Shown: piece by piece, positions 17,130 through 26,139 of the stretch
Position numbering within the stretch: the stretch's first letter is position 1
How the letters are laid out: each line of letters begins with the position of its first letter
NCBI GenBank assembly: GCA_020848035.1
Contig: JADLAX010000069.1
Location: 62,001 to 126,000 of the forward strand
DNA from: Anaerolineae bacterium
Lineage (GTDB): Bacteria; Chloroflexota; Anaerolineae; Promineifilales; Promineifilaceae
Direction of reading: 5' to 3'
Length of the DNA stretch: 64,000 nt
Translations under genes and position numbers: made by a program
Notes under the pieces: model-generated
Databases searched by the model: none
What the model was told of the DNA's origin: nothing
Seen by the model: the letters and a program-made list of their open reading frames with translations, nothing else

Positions 17130-18290
17130 ATGAGCTACATGGCGCAGCGTGTCGCCAATTTTGGCACCACTATTTTTACGGAAATGACCGCGTTGGCCAA
17201 CGCCCACAACGCGATCAACCTGGGGCAGGGCTTCCCCGATTTTGCCGCGCCGCACTTCATGAAAGAAGCGGCCGCCCGCGCCATTTGGGCTGATGTGAAC
17301 CAGTACGCCCCAGCCAACGGCCGTCCCAATCTGCGCCAGGCCATCGCCCAAAAAATGGCCGACTTTTACGGCCTGTCGCCCGACCCGCAGACGGAAATCA
17401 ACGTCATGCACGGGGCCACCGAGGCCATTTTTGCCACCATCATGGGGCTGGTCAACCCCGGCGATGAGGTGATTGTCTTCGAACCGTTCTACGATTCCTA
17501 TCTGCCGGTCATCCAGATGGCGGGCGGCCTGCCCCGCTTCTACACGCTGCGCCCGCCGACGTGGGTCATTGATGAAGCGGCCCTCACCGCGCTGTTTAGC
17601 GAGCGGACCAAGCTGATCATCATCAACACGCCGCACAATCCCACAGGCAAGGTGTTTAGCCAGGCCGAGCTGGGGCTGATTGCCGCGCTGTGCCAGCAGC
17701 ACGACGTCATTGCTATGACCGATGAGGTGTACGAGCATCTGGTGTTCGACGGCCGTCAGCACCACACCCTGGCCAGCTTCCCCGGCATGGCCGGGCGCAC
17801 CGTGACCATTTCCAGCCTGGGCAAGACCTTTAGCGTGACGGGCTGGAAGGTGGGTTGGACCATCGCCGAGCGCAGCTTGTCGCAGGCGATTTTCCGGGCA
17901 CACCAGTTTGTCACCTTTTGTGGCGCGGCTCCCCTGCAAGAGGCGGCGGCAACGGCCGTATCCAGCCCCCCATCTTTCTACACCGACCTCACCCAGTTCT
18001 ACACCCAAAAACGGGACTTCTTGCTCGATGCCCTGCGCAGCGCCGGGCTGGAGCCCATCGTGCCCGGCGGCACCTACTTTGTCATGGTTGATATTGCCCA
18101 CCTGGGTTTTGCCAACGACGTGGCCTTTTGCCGCACCCTGACGCAAGAAATCGGCGTGGCGGCCATCCCGCCCAGCGCCTTCTACCACAACCCCGCCGAC
18201 GGGGCCGGACTGGCTCGATTTGCCTTTTGCAAAGAGGAAAAAACGCTAGAAGAAGCCGCCCGCCGCCTGCAGCGCCTCAAATCCGGCTAA
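17130..18290 (+). CDS. Class I/II PLP aminotransferase (glutamine/methionine type)
   Basis: A 386-residue fold-type I aminotransferase. Seen: NLGQGFPDFAAP and QYAPANGRPNLRQAIA near the N-terminus, INTPHNPTGKVF, TDEVYEHLVFDG, and the PLP Lys232 in SSLGKTFSVTGWKVGW. The GQGFPDF, QYA and GKTFSVTGWK combination is that of the YbdL/kynurenine aminotransferase/glutamine transaminase K group, which transaminates methionine, aromatic residues or glutamine. Together with the divergent omega-amidase it suggests salvage of 2-oxo acids (for example from methionine salvage) with glutamine as donor. The start follows ATAGGAGAG at a normal distance. Confidence 0.9.
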   Translation: MSYMAQRVANFGTTIFTEMTALANAHNAINLGQGFPDFAAPHFMKEAAARAIWADVNQYAPANGRPNLRQAIAQKMADFYGLSPDPQTEINVMHGATEAIFATIMGLVNPGDEVIVFEPFYDSYLPVIQMAGGLPRFYTLRPPTWVIDEAALTALFSERTKLIIINTPHNPTGKVFSQAELGLIAALCQQHDVIAMTDEVYEHLVFDGRQHHTLASFPGMAGRTVTISSLGKTFSVTGWKVGWTIAERSLSQAIFRAHQFVTFCGAAPLQEAAATAVSSPPSFYTDLTQFYTQKRDFLLDALRSAGLEPIVPGGTYFVMVDIAHLGFANDVAFCRTLTQEIGVAAIPPSAFYHNPADGAGLARFAFCKEEKTLEEAARRLQRLKSG

Positions 18291-18310
18291 CCCCACTCAC
18301 CGATTACCGG

Positions 18311-19132
18311 CTAATTCTGCCGCACCCACGCATCCAGCCCTTTGGCCAGCCCCTGCCGGATCGTTTCCGCATCGGCGGCTTCGGGCTGCTGCTGGAGGTA
18401 CGCTTCGAGGAAAGTAACGGCCTGGTGCATCGCCCCGGCCTGGTAGTGAATGACGCCCAGATCGCGCAGGTGGTACGGATTGTCGGGCTGGACCAGGCGC
18501 ATGCGCTCGACCACGGCAATTGCTTTGGCCCACTGCTGCTGCTGCATGTAGATAATGCGCAAGTTGTTGAGCATGCGGCTGAGAATTTCTTTATTGGAAA
18601 CGGCCGTTAACCAGCTCGGTTGAAAAGCGCCGTTGTACCCCACCGTCAGCTCCACCAGCCGGGCACAATCCGCCGCCGACAGCCGCCCCCCGCCGTGGAA
18701 CGGATCAAAATAGAGATCGTCGCCGCGAGCATGCACGCCAACCAAAAAGTGCCCTGGCAGCCCCACGCCAAAGGCAGGCAAATGCAGCCGCTCGGCCACA
18801 GCCAGGTAAATGAGCGAGAGGGTGATGGGAATGCCCAGGCGGCGGCTGAGCACCTCATTGAGGAAGCTGTTGCGCGGGTCGTCGTAAGCGGCCGTATTGC
18901 CCTGGAACTGCTCTTGCTTAAACAGAAAATCGCTGAGCAGCTCGGCGCGAACGGCCGTTGAATCATTCACGCGCACTTTGCTGGCCGCACGATCGGCCAG
19001 ATCGTCCAGCTGGCGCACGTAAACATCGACGTCTAAATCGGGATAAGCCAGTTCTCTGGCAATGAGTAAGGCAGCGTGTGGTAGGTTCGGTGACAACTGT
19101 TTCACCAACTCTCCAAAGTTTGTCTCGACCAT
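18311..19132 (-). CDS. SirB1-like transglutaminase-fold/TPR protein
   Basis: A 273-residue protein matching the SirB1/YchA layout: an N-terminal transglutaminase-like region (about 30-185, with NSFLNEVLSRRLGIPITLS and VGLPGHFLVGV and a YFDPFHGG segment) and C-terminal TPR helices (about 190-265, AKAIAVVERMRLVQPDNPYHLRDLGVIHYQ). The Cys of true transglutaminases is replaced by Asn/Ser in this motif, as in many SirB1 proteins, so peptidase activity is doubtful. The function of the family is poorly known. It is convergent with the aminotransferase and reads from a short spacer next to the WYL regulator, both on the minus strand. Confidence 0.85.
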   Translation of the reverse strand: MVETNFGELVKQLSPNLPHAALLIARELAYPDLDVDVYVRQLDDLADRAASKVRVNDSTAVRAELLSDFLFKQEQFQGNTAAYDDPRNSFLNEVLSRRLGIPITLSLIYLAVAERLHLPAFGVGLPGHFLVGVHARGDDLYFDPFHGGGRLSAADCARLVELTVGYNGAFQPSWLTAVSNKEILSRMLNNLRIIYMQQQQWAKAIAVVERMRLVQPDNPYHLRDLGVIHYQAGAMHQAVTFLEAYLQQQPEAADAETIRQGLAKGLDAWVRQN

Positions 19133-19199
19133 GCCATCATTTTATACCGATTGGCACGGTATTCAAGTCCCAATCAGCGTGCTATAGCCCTGTCGTGGC

Positions 19200-20165
19200 T
19201 CACAGCGACCGTTCCTTGTATTGAGCAGCGGCCTGCTGCAGCTCACTGCCGATTTGCGCTCGCAGCCAGTCGGGGGCCAGCACTTCCACCTGCGCCCCCC
19301 AGCTGCGAATAAATGGCTGCATTTCCTGCGGCTGGGCCACCTGGACACGCAGTACGCAGCCGCCGTCTTCCATTTTTTCCAGCTTTTGCGTGGGGTGCCA
19401 CTGCCGCTCGTGGATGTGCGACGTCACTTCCGGGGTGAAGCGCAGCACCACTTCCGCAATTTCGCTGCCCGCCATGATGCGCCAGCCGGAAGCCAGGTGG
19501 CTTTCCAGGTCAAACGCTTCGGGCACGGTAAATTTGCGCTCCAGCAGCGTGGCGCTTTCCAGCCGGTCCAGCTTAAAGGTGCGAATATCTTTGGCCCAAT
19601 CATCGTGGCCAATGACGTAAATGCCGGAGGGCGTCGGCTCCAGGGCGTACGGGGCAATGACCCGCTCGCGCAGCTGGCCGCTGCGTGGCGAGCGGTAGCC
19701 AACGCGCACCTTGCGCCCAGTGCCCCAACCTTCAGCCAGCGCTTCCAGCACGGCCACCTGGCGCTGGCCGTCGTTCAGAGTTTGCACGCGGTCGGCGGCA
19801 CGCTTGAGGTGGGGCGAGATGGCGTTGGGCAGGGTAATAGCCAGCTTGCGCAGGGCCGTGGTGACGTGCGGGTTACGTTCATCAATGGTGCGGGCCAGCA
19901 GCAGTCCGGCGAGGGTCAGGGCGATGGCTTCATGAAAGGACAGGTGCACGGTGGTGAGATAGCGGGTGCGGTTCAGGCCGAAACGGCCGTCTTTCTGCCA
20001 GATCGGTAAGCCCTGCTCACACAAAAAATCCACGTCCCGGTACACGGTGCGGCGGTCCACCTCCAGCCGGTCGGCCAGATCCACGGCGCGCATGCCGTCG
20101 GGAGTAAGCAGCAGCAGCTCTTCAATTCGGCGCAAACGGGATGTGCGAGAAGCCAGGCGCGTCAT
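19200..20165 (-). CDS. WYL-domain transcriptional regulator with DeoR-type HTH
   Basis: A 321-residue regulator: an N-terminal winged helix (about 8-65, SRLRRIEELLLLTPDGMRAVDLADRL and RRTVYRDVDFL), a middle WYL domain (about 140-215, with VRVGYRSPRSGQ, IAPYALEP and FKLDRLESATLL) and a C-terminal WCX-like extension (about 225-320). WYL domains bind nucleic acids or nucleotides and many control DNA-damage or defence genes. The ATG at 20165 follows AGGAGGAAAT perfectly; the longer frame to 20243 is rejected. It may regulate itself or the divergent kinase at 20375. A GACC-ATGC-GTTC motif at 20186-20197 upstream is an imperfect SOS-box look-alike only. Confidence 0.9.
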   Translation of the reverse strand: MTRLASRTSRLRRIEELLLLTPDGMRAVDLADRLEVDRRTVYRDVDFLCEQGLPIWQKDGRFGLNRTRYLTTVHLSFHEAIALTLAGLLLARTIDERNPHVTTALRKLAITLPNAISPHLKRAADRVQTLNDGQRQVAVLEALAEGWGTGRKVRVGYRSPRSGQLRERVIAPYALEPTPSGIYVIGHDDWAKDIRTFKLDRLESATLLERKFTVPEAFDLESHLASGWRIMAGSEIAEVVLRFTPEVTSHIHERQWHPTQKLEKMEDGGCVLRVQVAQPQEMQPFIRSWGAQVEVLAPDWLRAQIGSELQQAAAQYKERSL

Positions 20166-20279
20166 ATTTCCTCCTGAAGAAAGTAGACCATGCGTTCTAT
20201 TTTGCGCCAGTTCAACCGGAATGTCAAATAGGTGAACTGGCAAAAAGTCCTAATTCGCGCGGCAGCAAGGGAACTCATG

Positions 20280-20285
20280 TATAAT
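20280..20285 (+). promoter_or_regulatory. -10 element before PAS histidine kinase
   Basis: A perfect TATAAT lies 90 bases before the kinase start in the divergent spacer. I see no convincing -35. Confidence 0.4.
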
Positions 20286-20374
20286 CAAACGCGACTTTTA
20301 ATCGTTTTTGCTTACGTCGCATCCTTGTTAACCCAAATCCGACAACCCGGTGCCAGCACGCAGGTTTTACGGTT

Positions 20375-21625
20375 ATGACCGATCAATCCGATAGCTTAAC
20401 GGAGCAGCTGATGGCCAAAAACGGCCGTCTCCAGCACCAAATCACCGTTTTACATGCCCAAATGCAGCAGCTTACCCGGTACACCAACCAGCTGGAGGCG
20501 GAGCTGAACCAGCTTAGAAACACGGTGGGGCAAATTGATGTCGTCCAGGTTGTTTCCGATGCCATCATGGTTACCGATACCGAATTTCACATCCAAAGCT
20601 GGAACCGGGCCGCCGAAACGATGTATGGTTGGCAAGAGGCAGAAGTGCTGGGGCAGTCGCTCACCGCCCTGGTTGAGGCCGAGTTTGTGAATGAGACCAT
20701 TGACGAGGTGCGTGAGAAATTTCGGGCAACCGGGTATTGGTCGGGCCGGGTCTGGCAGCGGCGCAAAGATGGTGTCATGATTCCCATTTTGTCGGCCGTT
20801 ACGGTGATTCGCGACAAAGACGGCCGGGCCATTGGCACCGTGGCGGTCAACCGAGACATTACCGGCCAGCTGCAAATTGAGGAGGCGCTGCGTGCGCAAA
20901 CCCATACCCTGGAAGTACGCAACGAAGACCTGGCCCAGTTTGCCTACGCCGCCTCGCACGATTTGCAAGAGCCGCTGCGCATGATCACCGTCTACCTTCA
21001 GCTGCTGTCGCAGCGATACAGCGGCCAGCTAGACAAAGAAGCAGACGAGTTTATCGGCTTCGCCCTCGATGGTGCGACGCGCATGCGCCAGCTGATTACC
21101 GACCTGCTGGCTTACGCCAAAATCGGCCGTAACAACCTGTTTTTCACCGAAGTGTCGCTGAGTAAAGTTCTGCAGCAGGTGTTGGCCAACCTCGATTTAC
21201 CTATTCAGGAAAACCGGGTCACCATCACCTACGATCCGCTGCCCACCGTCATTGCTGAAAAAACGCAGATGCTGCAGCTGTTCCAAAACCTGCTCAGCAA
21301 TGCCATCAAGTTCAAAAGCCAGAGCAAACCGGTCATTCGCATTTCTGTCCACCAGGACGATACACATTGGATTATTCACGTCAAAGACAACGGCATTGGC
21401 ATTGATCCCAAATTGAGCGAAAAAGTATTTACCATTTTTCAGCGTCTTCATACCCGTCAAGAGTATCCAGGCACCGGCATTGGGCTGGCTATCTGCAAAA
21501 GGATTGTGCAAAACCACGGCGGGGCCATCTGGCTTCAATCGGAGCCAGACGCCGGTTCGACCTTTTCATTTAGCCTACCGATTGCCCCAGAAAAAACGGC
21601 CGTACCTGGTACCGATGCCAGTTAA
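20375..21625 (+). CDS. PAS-domain histidine kinase
   Basis: A 416-residue soluble kinase: an N-terminal coiled coil (about 5-50), a PAS domain (about 55-170, AIMVTDTEFHIQSWNRAAETMYGW), HisKA with His195 in ASHDLQEPLRM, and HATPase_c with NLLSNAIKFKSQ, DNGIGID and GTGIGLAICKRIV. The HDLQEPLR H-box is that of the phytochrome Cph1-like kinases, whose partners are Rcp1-type receivers; the next two genes begin with exactly such receivers. No transmembrane segment. It is followed after 180 bases by the receiver-kinase gene at 21806, so a local phosphorelay is likely. Confidence 0.92.
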   Translation: MTDQSDSLTEQLMAKNGRLQHQITVLHAQMQQLTRYTNQLEAELNQLRNTVGQIDVVQVVSDAIMVTDTEFHIQSWNRAAETMYGWQEAEVLGQSLTALVEAEFVNETIDEVREKFRATGYWSGRVWQRRKDGVMIPILSAVTVIRDKDGRAIGTVAVNRDITGQLQIEEALRAQTHTLEVRNEDLAQFAYAASHDLQEPLRMITVYLQLLSQRYSGQLDKEADEFIGFALDGATRMRQLITDLLAYAKIGRNNLFFTEVSLSKVLQQVLANLDLPIQENRVTITYDPLPTVIAEKTQMLQLFQNLLSNAIKFKSQSKPVIRISVHQDDTHWIIHVKDNGIGIDPKLSEKVFTIFQRLHTRQEYPGTGIGLAICKRIVQNHGGAIWLQSEPDAGSTFSFSLPIAPEKTAVPGTDAS

Positions 21626-21805
21626 ACAGTCAGATTTTGCGGGGCATAATACATTTGCAGGATCACCCCAACCAGGAGAACCGGGCCACTCTAACAAACA
21701 ACAAATGACAAAATACGTTCCCTGACAGCCTTACTTTTTTGCCGGAGACCTTTTGTCGTCAACAAAACTGACTTTTACACAAACTGTAGCAAGCCAAATA
21801 AGACA

Positions 21806-22936
21806 ATGAATCCCAGTACGATCAACGTGTTGCTCATTGAAGACAATCCAGGAGATGTTCATCTGGTCAAAACCCTGCTGGCCCAATCCAGTGTGGTCGG
21901 CAGTGGAGCGTCTGTAATTAACCTGACGCACACCGAACGGCTCACAAGCGCCCAAACAGCACTTTGTTCAGAACCCTGCGACCTGGTTTTGCTAGACCTC
22001 TCTTTACCCGATACCAACGGCCTGAACTCTTTTCTTGAACTCAACCAATTTCACCCCACCATTCCGGTGGTTATTTTAAGCGGCCACACCGACCATGAAC
22101 TGGCCATCCAGGCGGTGCAGCTGGGAGCGCAGGATTACCTGTCTAAGAACGATTTGTCCACCAACTTGTTGGTCAAAACCATTCTTCACACCATCGAGCG
22201 CCACCGGCTGCTGCTGGAAATTAGCCAGCGGGCGTCTGAGCTGGAAAACCAGAACCTGGCGCTCAATGATTTTGCCCACACGGTGGCCCACCAAATCCAG
22301 GGACTGCTAAGCCAGATGGTAGGTTATGCGTCACTGGTTGATTCACACTACCAGGAAGAGCTGAGCCTCCCCGCCAAACAAGCGGTTGATCAGATTATGC
22401 AGAGCGGTTACAAGATGAACAACGTCATCACGGAGCTGCTTTTTCTGGCCAGTATGCGATCTGAAAACATTCAGGTTAGCGAACTCAACAACAAGCGGAT
22501 TCTGACGGAAGTGCTCAAACGGCTGCGCTACCAGATTCGGGCCACTGAGGCCAAAATCAGCCTGCCCAGCCAGTGGCCTCGCGCCTACGGCTATGCGCCG
22601 TGGATTGAAGAGGTATGGTTGAACTACATCAGCAACGGGTTGAAGTACGGCGGCAGCGAAGAAAAACCACCCGTTTTAAAGCTGGGCGCTACGGCCGAAT
22701 CCAATGGCATGGTTCGATTCTGGGTCGCCGACAACGGGCCGGGCCTCTCCCCGACCGATCAGAAGCGGCTGTTTAAGCCCCACACCCGGGTCACTTCGAA
22801 AAAGATTCGTGGCGAAGGGTTGGGCTTATCCATTGTGTGGCGTATTGTGGAAAAATGTGGCGGTAAGGTAGGTGTGGAAAGCCAGGAAGGTGCTGGCAGC
22901 TGTTTTTGGTTTACCCTACCGGGAAATAGTTCGTAG
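21806..22936 (+). CDS. Receiver-histidine kinase hybrid (Rcp1-like receiver)
   Basis: A 376-residue protein with an N-terminal receiver (LLIEDNPGDVHLVK; phospho-acceptor Asp64 in LLDLSLPD; Lys in YLSKND) of the Rcp1 type, a coiled-coil linker (about 130-150), an atypical HisKA (candidate His162 in VAHQIQGLLSQ, lacking the usual acidic residue after His) and a HATPase_c domain with NYISNGLKYGG, DNGPGLS and GEGLGLSIVWRIV. A receiver at the N-terminus of a kinase means that phosphate input controls a further kinase. It sits between two other kinases in the same orientation. Confidence 0.88.
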   Translation: MNPSTINVLLIEDNPGDVHLVKTLLAQSSVVGSGASVINLTHTERLTSAQTALCSEPCDLVLLDLSLPDTNGLNSFLELNQFHPTIPVVILSGHTDHELAIQAVQLGAQDYLSKNDLSTNLLVKTILHTIERHRLLLEISQRASELENQNLALNDFAHTVAHQIQGLLSQMVGYASLVDSHYQEELSLPAKQAVDQIMQSGYKMNNVITELLFLASMRSENIQVSELNNKRILTEVLKRLRYQIRATEAKISLPSQWPRAYGYAPWIEEVWLNYISNGLKYGGSEEKPPVLKLGATAESNGMVRFWVADNGPGLSPTDQKRLFKPHTRVTSKKIRGEGLGLSIVWRIVEKCGGKVGVESQEGAGSCFWFTLPGNSS

Positions 22937-23022
22937 CGTACCCTATTCATTATCCAATTCTGTTGAACCCATTTGTAAAAGCCTGCTAAGTGACTTTTAC
23001 TTCATCGTACAAGGTAAGTATT

Positions 23023-24732
23023 GTGGCTGAGAATGGGCTGAACGGCCGTACCATCAACATTCTACTCGTTGAAGACAACCCCGGAGACGCCCGCCGTATT
23101 GAGCTCATGTTGGAGTCTGGCGAGATGGCTTACCGCTTAAACACGGCCGTTTCCCTCCAGGCCACCCTGCAGCTGCTCACCACCCAGCCAGCCCAGGTGG
23201 TGCTGCTGGACCTCACCTTACCAGACAGCACCGGGGTCGAAACCGTGCGCACCTTGCGCGCGGCCCATCCCTGGACCCCCATCGTCGTTTTAACCGGACT
23301 GGAAGACGAACAAATTATCACCGAAGCCGCCACCGCCGGTGCCCACGACTACCTGGTGAAGCAAGAACTGACCACCTCAATTCTGCACCGGGCCCTGCGT
23401 TATGCCCTGGAGCGCCACTACCAGGAAGAACAGCTGCGTGTTAGCCAGATCGCCTACCAACGCCAGGCGCGGGAGCTCAATCTGCTCAACCGCATCATCT
23501 CCACCGCCTCTACCAGCAAAAGCGAATTCCAGGTGATGCACGATACCTGCCTGGAAATTGCCCACTTTTACGGCTCGCTGCGCACGCTCATCTTGCTGCA
23601 CCAATATCAGGATTCCTTGCTGACGGTGGAAGCCGAAGCCCATCAACCCCACCTCCAGCCATTACGCGGCCGTCAGCTCGATCTGGAGTCAGAATCGATC
23701 TTTGCGGCCGTTTCAAGCCTGGAACAATCGTTGATCCTGCCTACCCTGCCGCTGCGCTTGCAGCACTTTTTGGCCACACCAACCAACAGCAAGCTGGTTA
23801 TCCAGCCGCTGCATCTTTCCGGCCAACACATCGGCTATTTCATGCTAAACCTGCCCACCGAGCACCAAATGTCGGCCAGTGACGCGCGGCTGCTCGGCAT
23901 GGTAGCCGAAGAGATTGGCCTGACGCTGGAGAAAATTCAGCTGTACGGCCGTCTCCAGGCTTATACCAACGAGCTGGAAGAGCGGGTACAAAGCCGCACC
24001 CAAGCCCTGGCCGAAGCCAACGAACAGCTTAAATCATTGGACAAACTCAAGTCCAAATTTGTCTCCGATGTGTCGCATGAGCTGCGCAATCCGCTCACCA
24101 ACCTGACACTCTACCTGGAACTGCTGGAGTATGCTCCGCCAGGCAAGCAGGCCAAATATTTCAGCACGTTGCGCAACCAGGTGCGCCGCCTATCGAACCT
24201 GGTTGAGGAAATCTTGACGCTCTCTCGCCTGGAAAGCAACAGATATACACACCTGTACCAGCCGGTGGATTTTAACTATCTGGTGCAGCAGGTTGTCACC
24301 GTGCACAAAGCGCGGGCACAAAGCAAGCAGCTTAAACTTACCTTTACCCCCACATCCCCCTTACCGCCTGCCTGGGGTGAACCCAATCAGCTCACCCAAA
24401 TTGTGACCAATTTGTTGGACAACGCCCTTAACTACACGGCCCAGGGCAGCATTCAGTTAAGCACCAGCCTGCACCAAAACGGCGGCCATCGCGAAATTGA
24501 ACTTGGCGTCAGCGACACCGGCATGGGCATTCCCCAGGAAGATTTACCGCACATCTTTGAGCGGTTTTATCGGGGGTCGCAAATCGACCGGGAAGCGATG
24601 GCGGGCACCGGGCTGGGACTGGGCATTGTGAGTGAGATCGTGGCCCTGCACAACGGCCGTATCGATGTCAGCAGCACACCCAACATTGGCACCACCTTTA
24701 CCGTCCACCTGCCCATCGCCCCGCCGCAGTAA
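23023..24732 (+). CDS. Receiver-GAF-histidine kinase hybrid
   Basis: A 569-residue protein: Rcp1-like receiver (LLVEDNPGDARRIE; Asp63 in LLDLTLPD), a GAF-like domain (about 155-305), a long coiled coil (about 310-340, ELEERVQSRTQALAEANEQL), HisKA with His352 in VSHELRNPL, and HATPase_c with NLLDNALNYT, DTGMGIP and GTGLGLGIVSEIV. The GTG at 23023 has an AAGGTAAG just upstream; a GTG at 22990 in frame is possible but has no Shine-Dalgarno. It is the third kinase of the cluster and has no DNA-binding output domain. Confidence 0.88.
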   Translation: MAENGLNGRTINILLVEDNPGDARRIELMLESGEMAYRLNTAVSLQATLQLLTTQPAQVVLLDLTLPDSTGVETVRTLRAAHPWTPIVVLTGLEDEQIITEAATAGAHDYLVKQELTTSILHRALRYALERHYQEEQLRVSQIAYQRQARELNLLNRIISTASTSKSEFQVMHDTCLEIAHFYGSLRTLILLHQYQDSLLTVEAEAHQPHLQPLRGRQLDLESESIFAAVSSLEQSLILPTLPLRLQHFLATPTNSKLVIQPLHLSGQHIGYFMLNLPTEHQMSASDARLLGMVAEEIGLTLEKIQLYGRLQAYTNELEERVQSRTQALAEANEQLKSLDKLKSKFVSDVSHELRNPLTNLTLYLELLEYAPPGKQAKYFSTLRNQVRRLSNLVEEILTLSRLESNRYTHLYQPVDFNYLVQQVVTVHKARAQSKQLKLTFTPTSPLPPAWGEPNQLTQIVTNLLDNALNYTAQGSIQLSTSLHQNGGHREIELGVSDTGMGIPQEDLPHIFERFYRGSQIDREAMAGTGLGLGIVSEIVALHNGRIDVSSTPNIGTTFTVHLPIAPPQ

Positions 24733-24742
24733 TCCGCTGGAT

Positions 24743-24770
24743 TTGCATCTCGGCCACACCCTGCTACGAT
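24743..24770 (+). promoter_or_regulatory. Promoter of McrC-like gene
   Basis: TTGCAT (24743-24748), 16 bases, and TACGAT (24765-24770) preceded by TGC as an extended -10. The start codon is 22 bases later. An almost identical arrangement precedes the sulfotransferase gene (26071-26097). Confidence 0.55.
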
Positions 24771-24792
24771 CCAATCAGGAGAATAGTGGAAC

Positions 24793-26007
24793 TTGCGCAC
24801 ACCAACGGCCGTTCACCACCTCAGCCTCAGCGAATATGAAACGCTCCGCCTGCCGGGCAGCGAGCTGCCAACGGCCGTCGGCGAGCAGCTGTGGCGATTG
24901 CTGGACCAAAATGGCAAGAAGCTGCTCGTCACCTTCCCCTCCCCAAAAACCGACCAGCAGTGGGAGTTCACCGCCCAGGGTTGGGTGGGGCAGTTTGTTT
25001 TGCCCCATCAGCTCCAGTTGAATATCCAGCCCAAGCTGCCCATCGCCCGGCTGTTCCAGCTGTGGGAAGCCGCCTACGATTTGCGGCTGGCCCATCTCAC
25101 CGACGGCCTGACCACCCTCGATTCTGTGCCGGCATTCTTTAATTTGCTGGCCCACATCCTGGCGCAACGCGTCATTCGCCGGGGGCGGCAGGGGTTGCAG
25201 CAGGCGTATCTGAGCAAAACAGCCCAGCTGCCTTACGTGCGCGGACGGCTGCTGTCGCGCCAGCCCGCCGCCACCCAGCCCACCGTCCAGCTGGCCTGCC
25301 GCTACGATGCCCAAACGACGGACATCATGGATAACCAGATTCTGGCTTTTACCCTGCACCAGCTGGCCCGCAGCGGCCAATGCAGCGCGTTGGCGCAAAC
25401 GGCCGTACGCCAGGCCTATCACCTGTTGCAGCCAGCGGTATCGCTGCGTCCCTTTACCGCCCAGGAATGTCAAAATCGCCGTTACGGCCGTCTGAACCAG
25501 GATTACGCGGTGATGCATGCCCTGTGCCGCTTCTTTTTGGAGCACACCGGGCCGCTGCTGGACGAGGGTGACTATGCCATCATGCCATTTTTGCTGAACA
25601 TGGCCCAGCTGTACGAGCGCAGCGTGGCCAACTGGCTGCAAGCCCACCTGCCCGCGCCGTACCAGGTGAAGGCGCAAGAAAGCACCCCCATTGGCCCGCA
25701 CGATGAACTGCGCTTCCAGATTGACCTGACGCTGTATGGGGCAAACGGCCGTCCGCTGGCCGTGCTGGACACCAAGTACAAAACGCCAGACAAGCCCAGT
25801 CAGGCAGACGTCAGCCAGGTGATTACCTACGCCCAGGCCCGCGGCTGCCAGCACGCCCTGCTCATCTACCCGCAAGCGCTGCCCCGACCGCTCAACGTTT
25901 GGGTGGGGGATGTGCAGCTGCACACCATTCACTTTGGCCTGGAACGGCCGCTCGACCAGGCCGGTGACGAATTTTTGCAGCAGCTGTGGGCCCAGCTGCA
26001 CCTTTAA
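24793..26007 (+). CDS. McrC-like restriction endonuclease subunit
   Basis: A 404-residue protein of the McrC family: an N-terminal beta-rich domain (about 1-90), a helical middle part (IMDNQILAFTLHQLAR and LYERSVANWLQ), and a PD-(D/E)xK nuclease core with Asp311 (QIDLTLY), then Asp326-Thr-Lys328 (VLDTKYK). McrC supplies the nuclease for McrB-driven cleavage of modified DNA. The start is a TTG with AGGAG 11 bases upstream; there is no later in-frame ATG near the N-terminus. The McrB-like ATPase in this window is 12 kb upstream (10774), which is unusual. The gene carries several ACGGCCGT sites like its neighbours, so it looks resident and not newly acquired. Confidence 0.88.
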   Translation: MRTPTAVHHLSLSEYETLRLPGSELPTAVGEQLWRLLDQNGKKLLVTFPSPKTDQQWEFTAQGWVGQFVLPHQLQLNIQPKLPIARLFQLWEAAYDLRLAHLTDGLTTLDSVPAFFNLLAHILAQRVIRRGRQGLQQAYLSKTAQLPYVRGRLLSRQPAATQPTVQLACRYDAQTTDIMDNQILAFTLHQLARSGQCSALAQTAVRQAYHLLQPAVSLRPFTAQECQNRRYGRLNQDYAVMHALCRFFLEHTGPLLDEGDYAIMPFLLNMAQLYERSVANWLQAHLPAPYQVKAQESTPIGPHDELRFQIDLTLYGANGRPLAVLDTKYKTPDKPSQADVSQVITYAQARGCQHALLIYPQALPRPLNVWVGDVQLHTIHFGLERPLDQAGDEFLQQLWAQLHL

Positions 26008-26070
26008 GTTTGGCTTTAAGCCGCAGCGGGTATAAAGGGGAACGGCCGTATCACACAAACACACTCAATT

Positions 26071-26097
26071 TTGCATCTCACCCACCTGTGTTACGAT
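26071..26097 (+). promoter_or_regulatory. Promoter of sulfotransferase-like gene
   Basis: TTGCAT (26071-26076), 15 bases and TACGAT (26092-26097) with TGT in the extended -10 position. It lies 43 bases before the start codon. Confidence 0.5.
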
Positions 26098-26139
26098 TAT
26101 TGAACATTCCGCCCGGAGACAATTGACAAGGAATATTGC

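Noticed and set aside
20186..20197. GACC-ATGC-GTTC near the WYL regulator as an SOS box
   Set aside because: One mismatch and no recognisable promoter around it; such a motif is expected by chance.
24775..26064. 429-codon open frame opposite the McrC-like gene
   Set aside because: Antisense shadow; the plus-strand frame carries the nuclease motifs and has a promoter.
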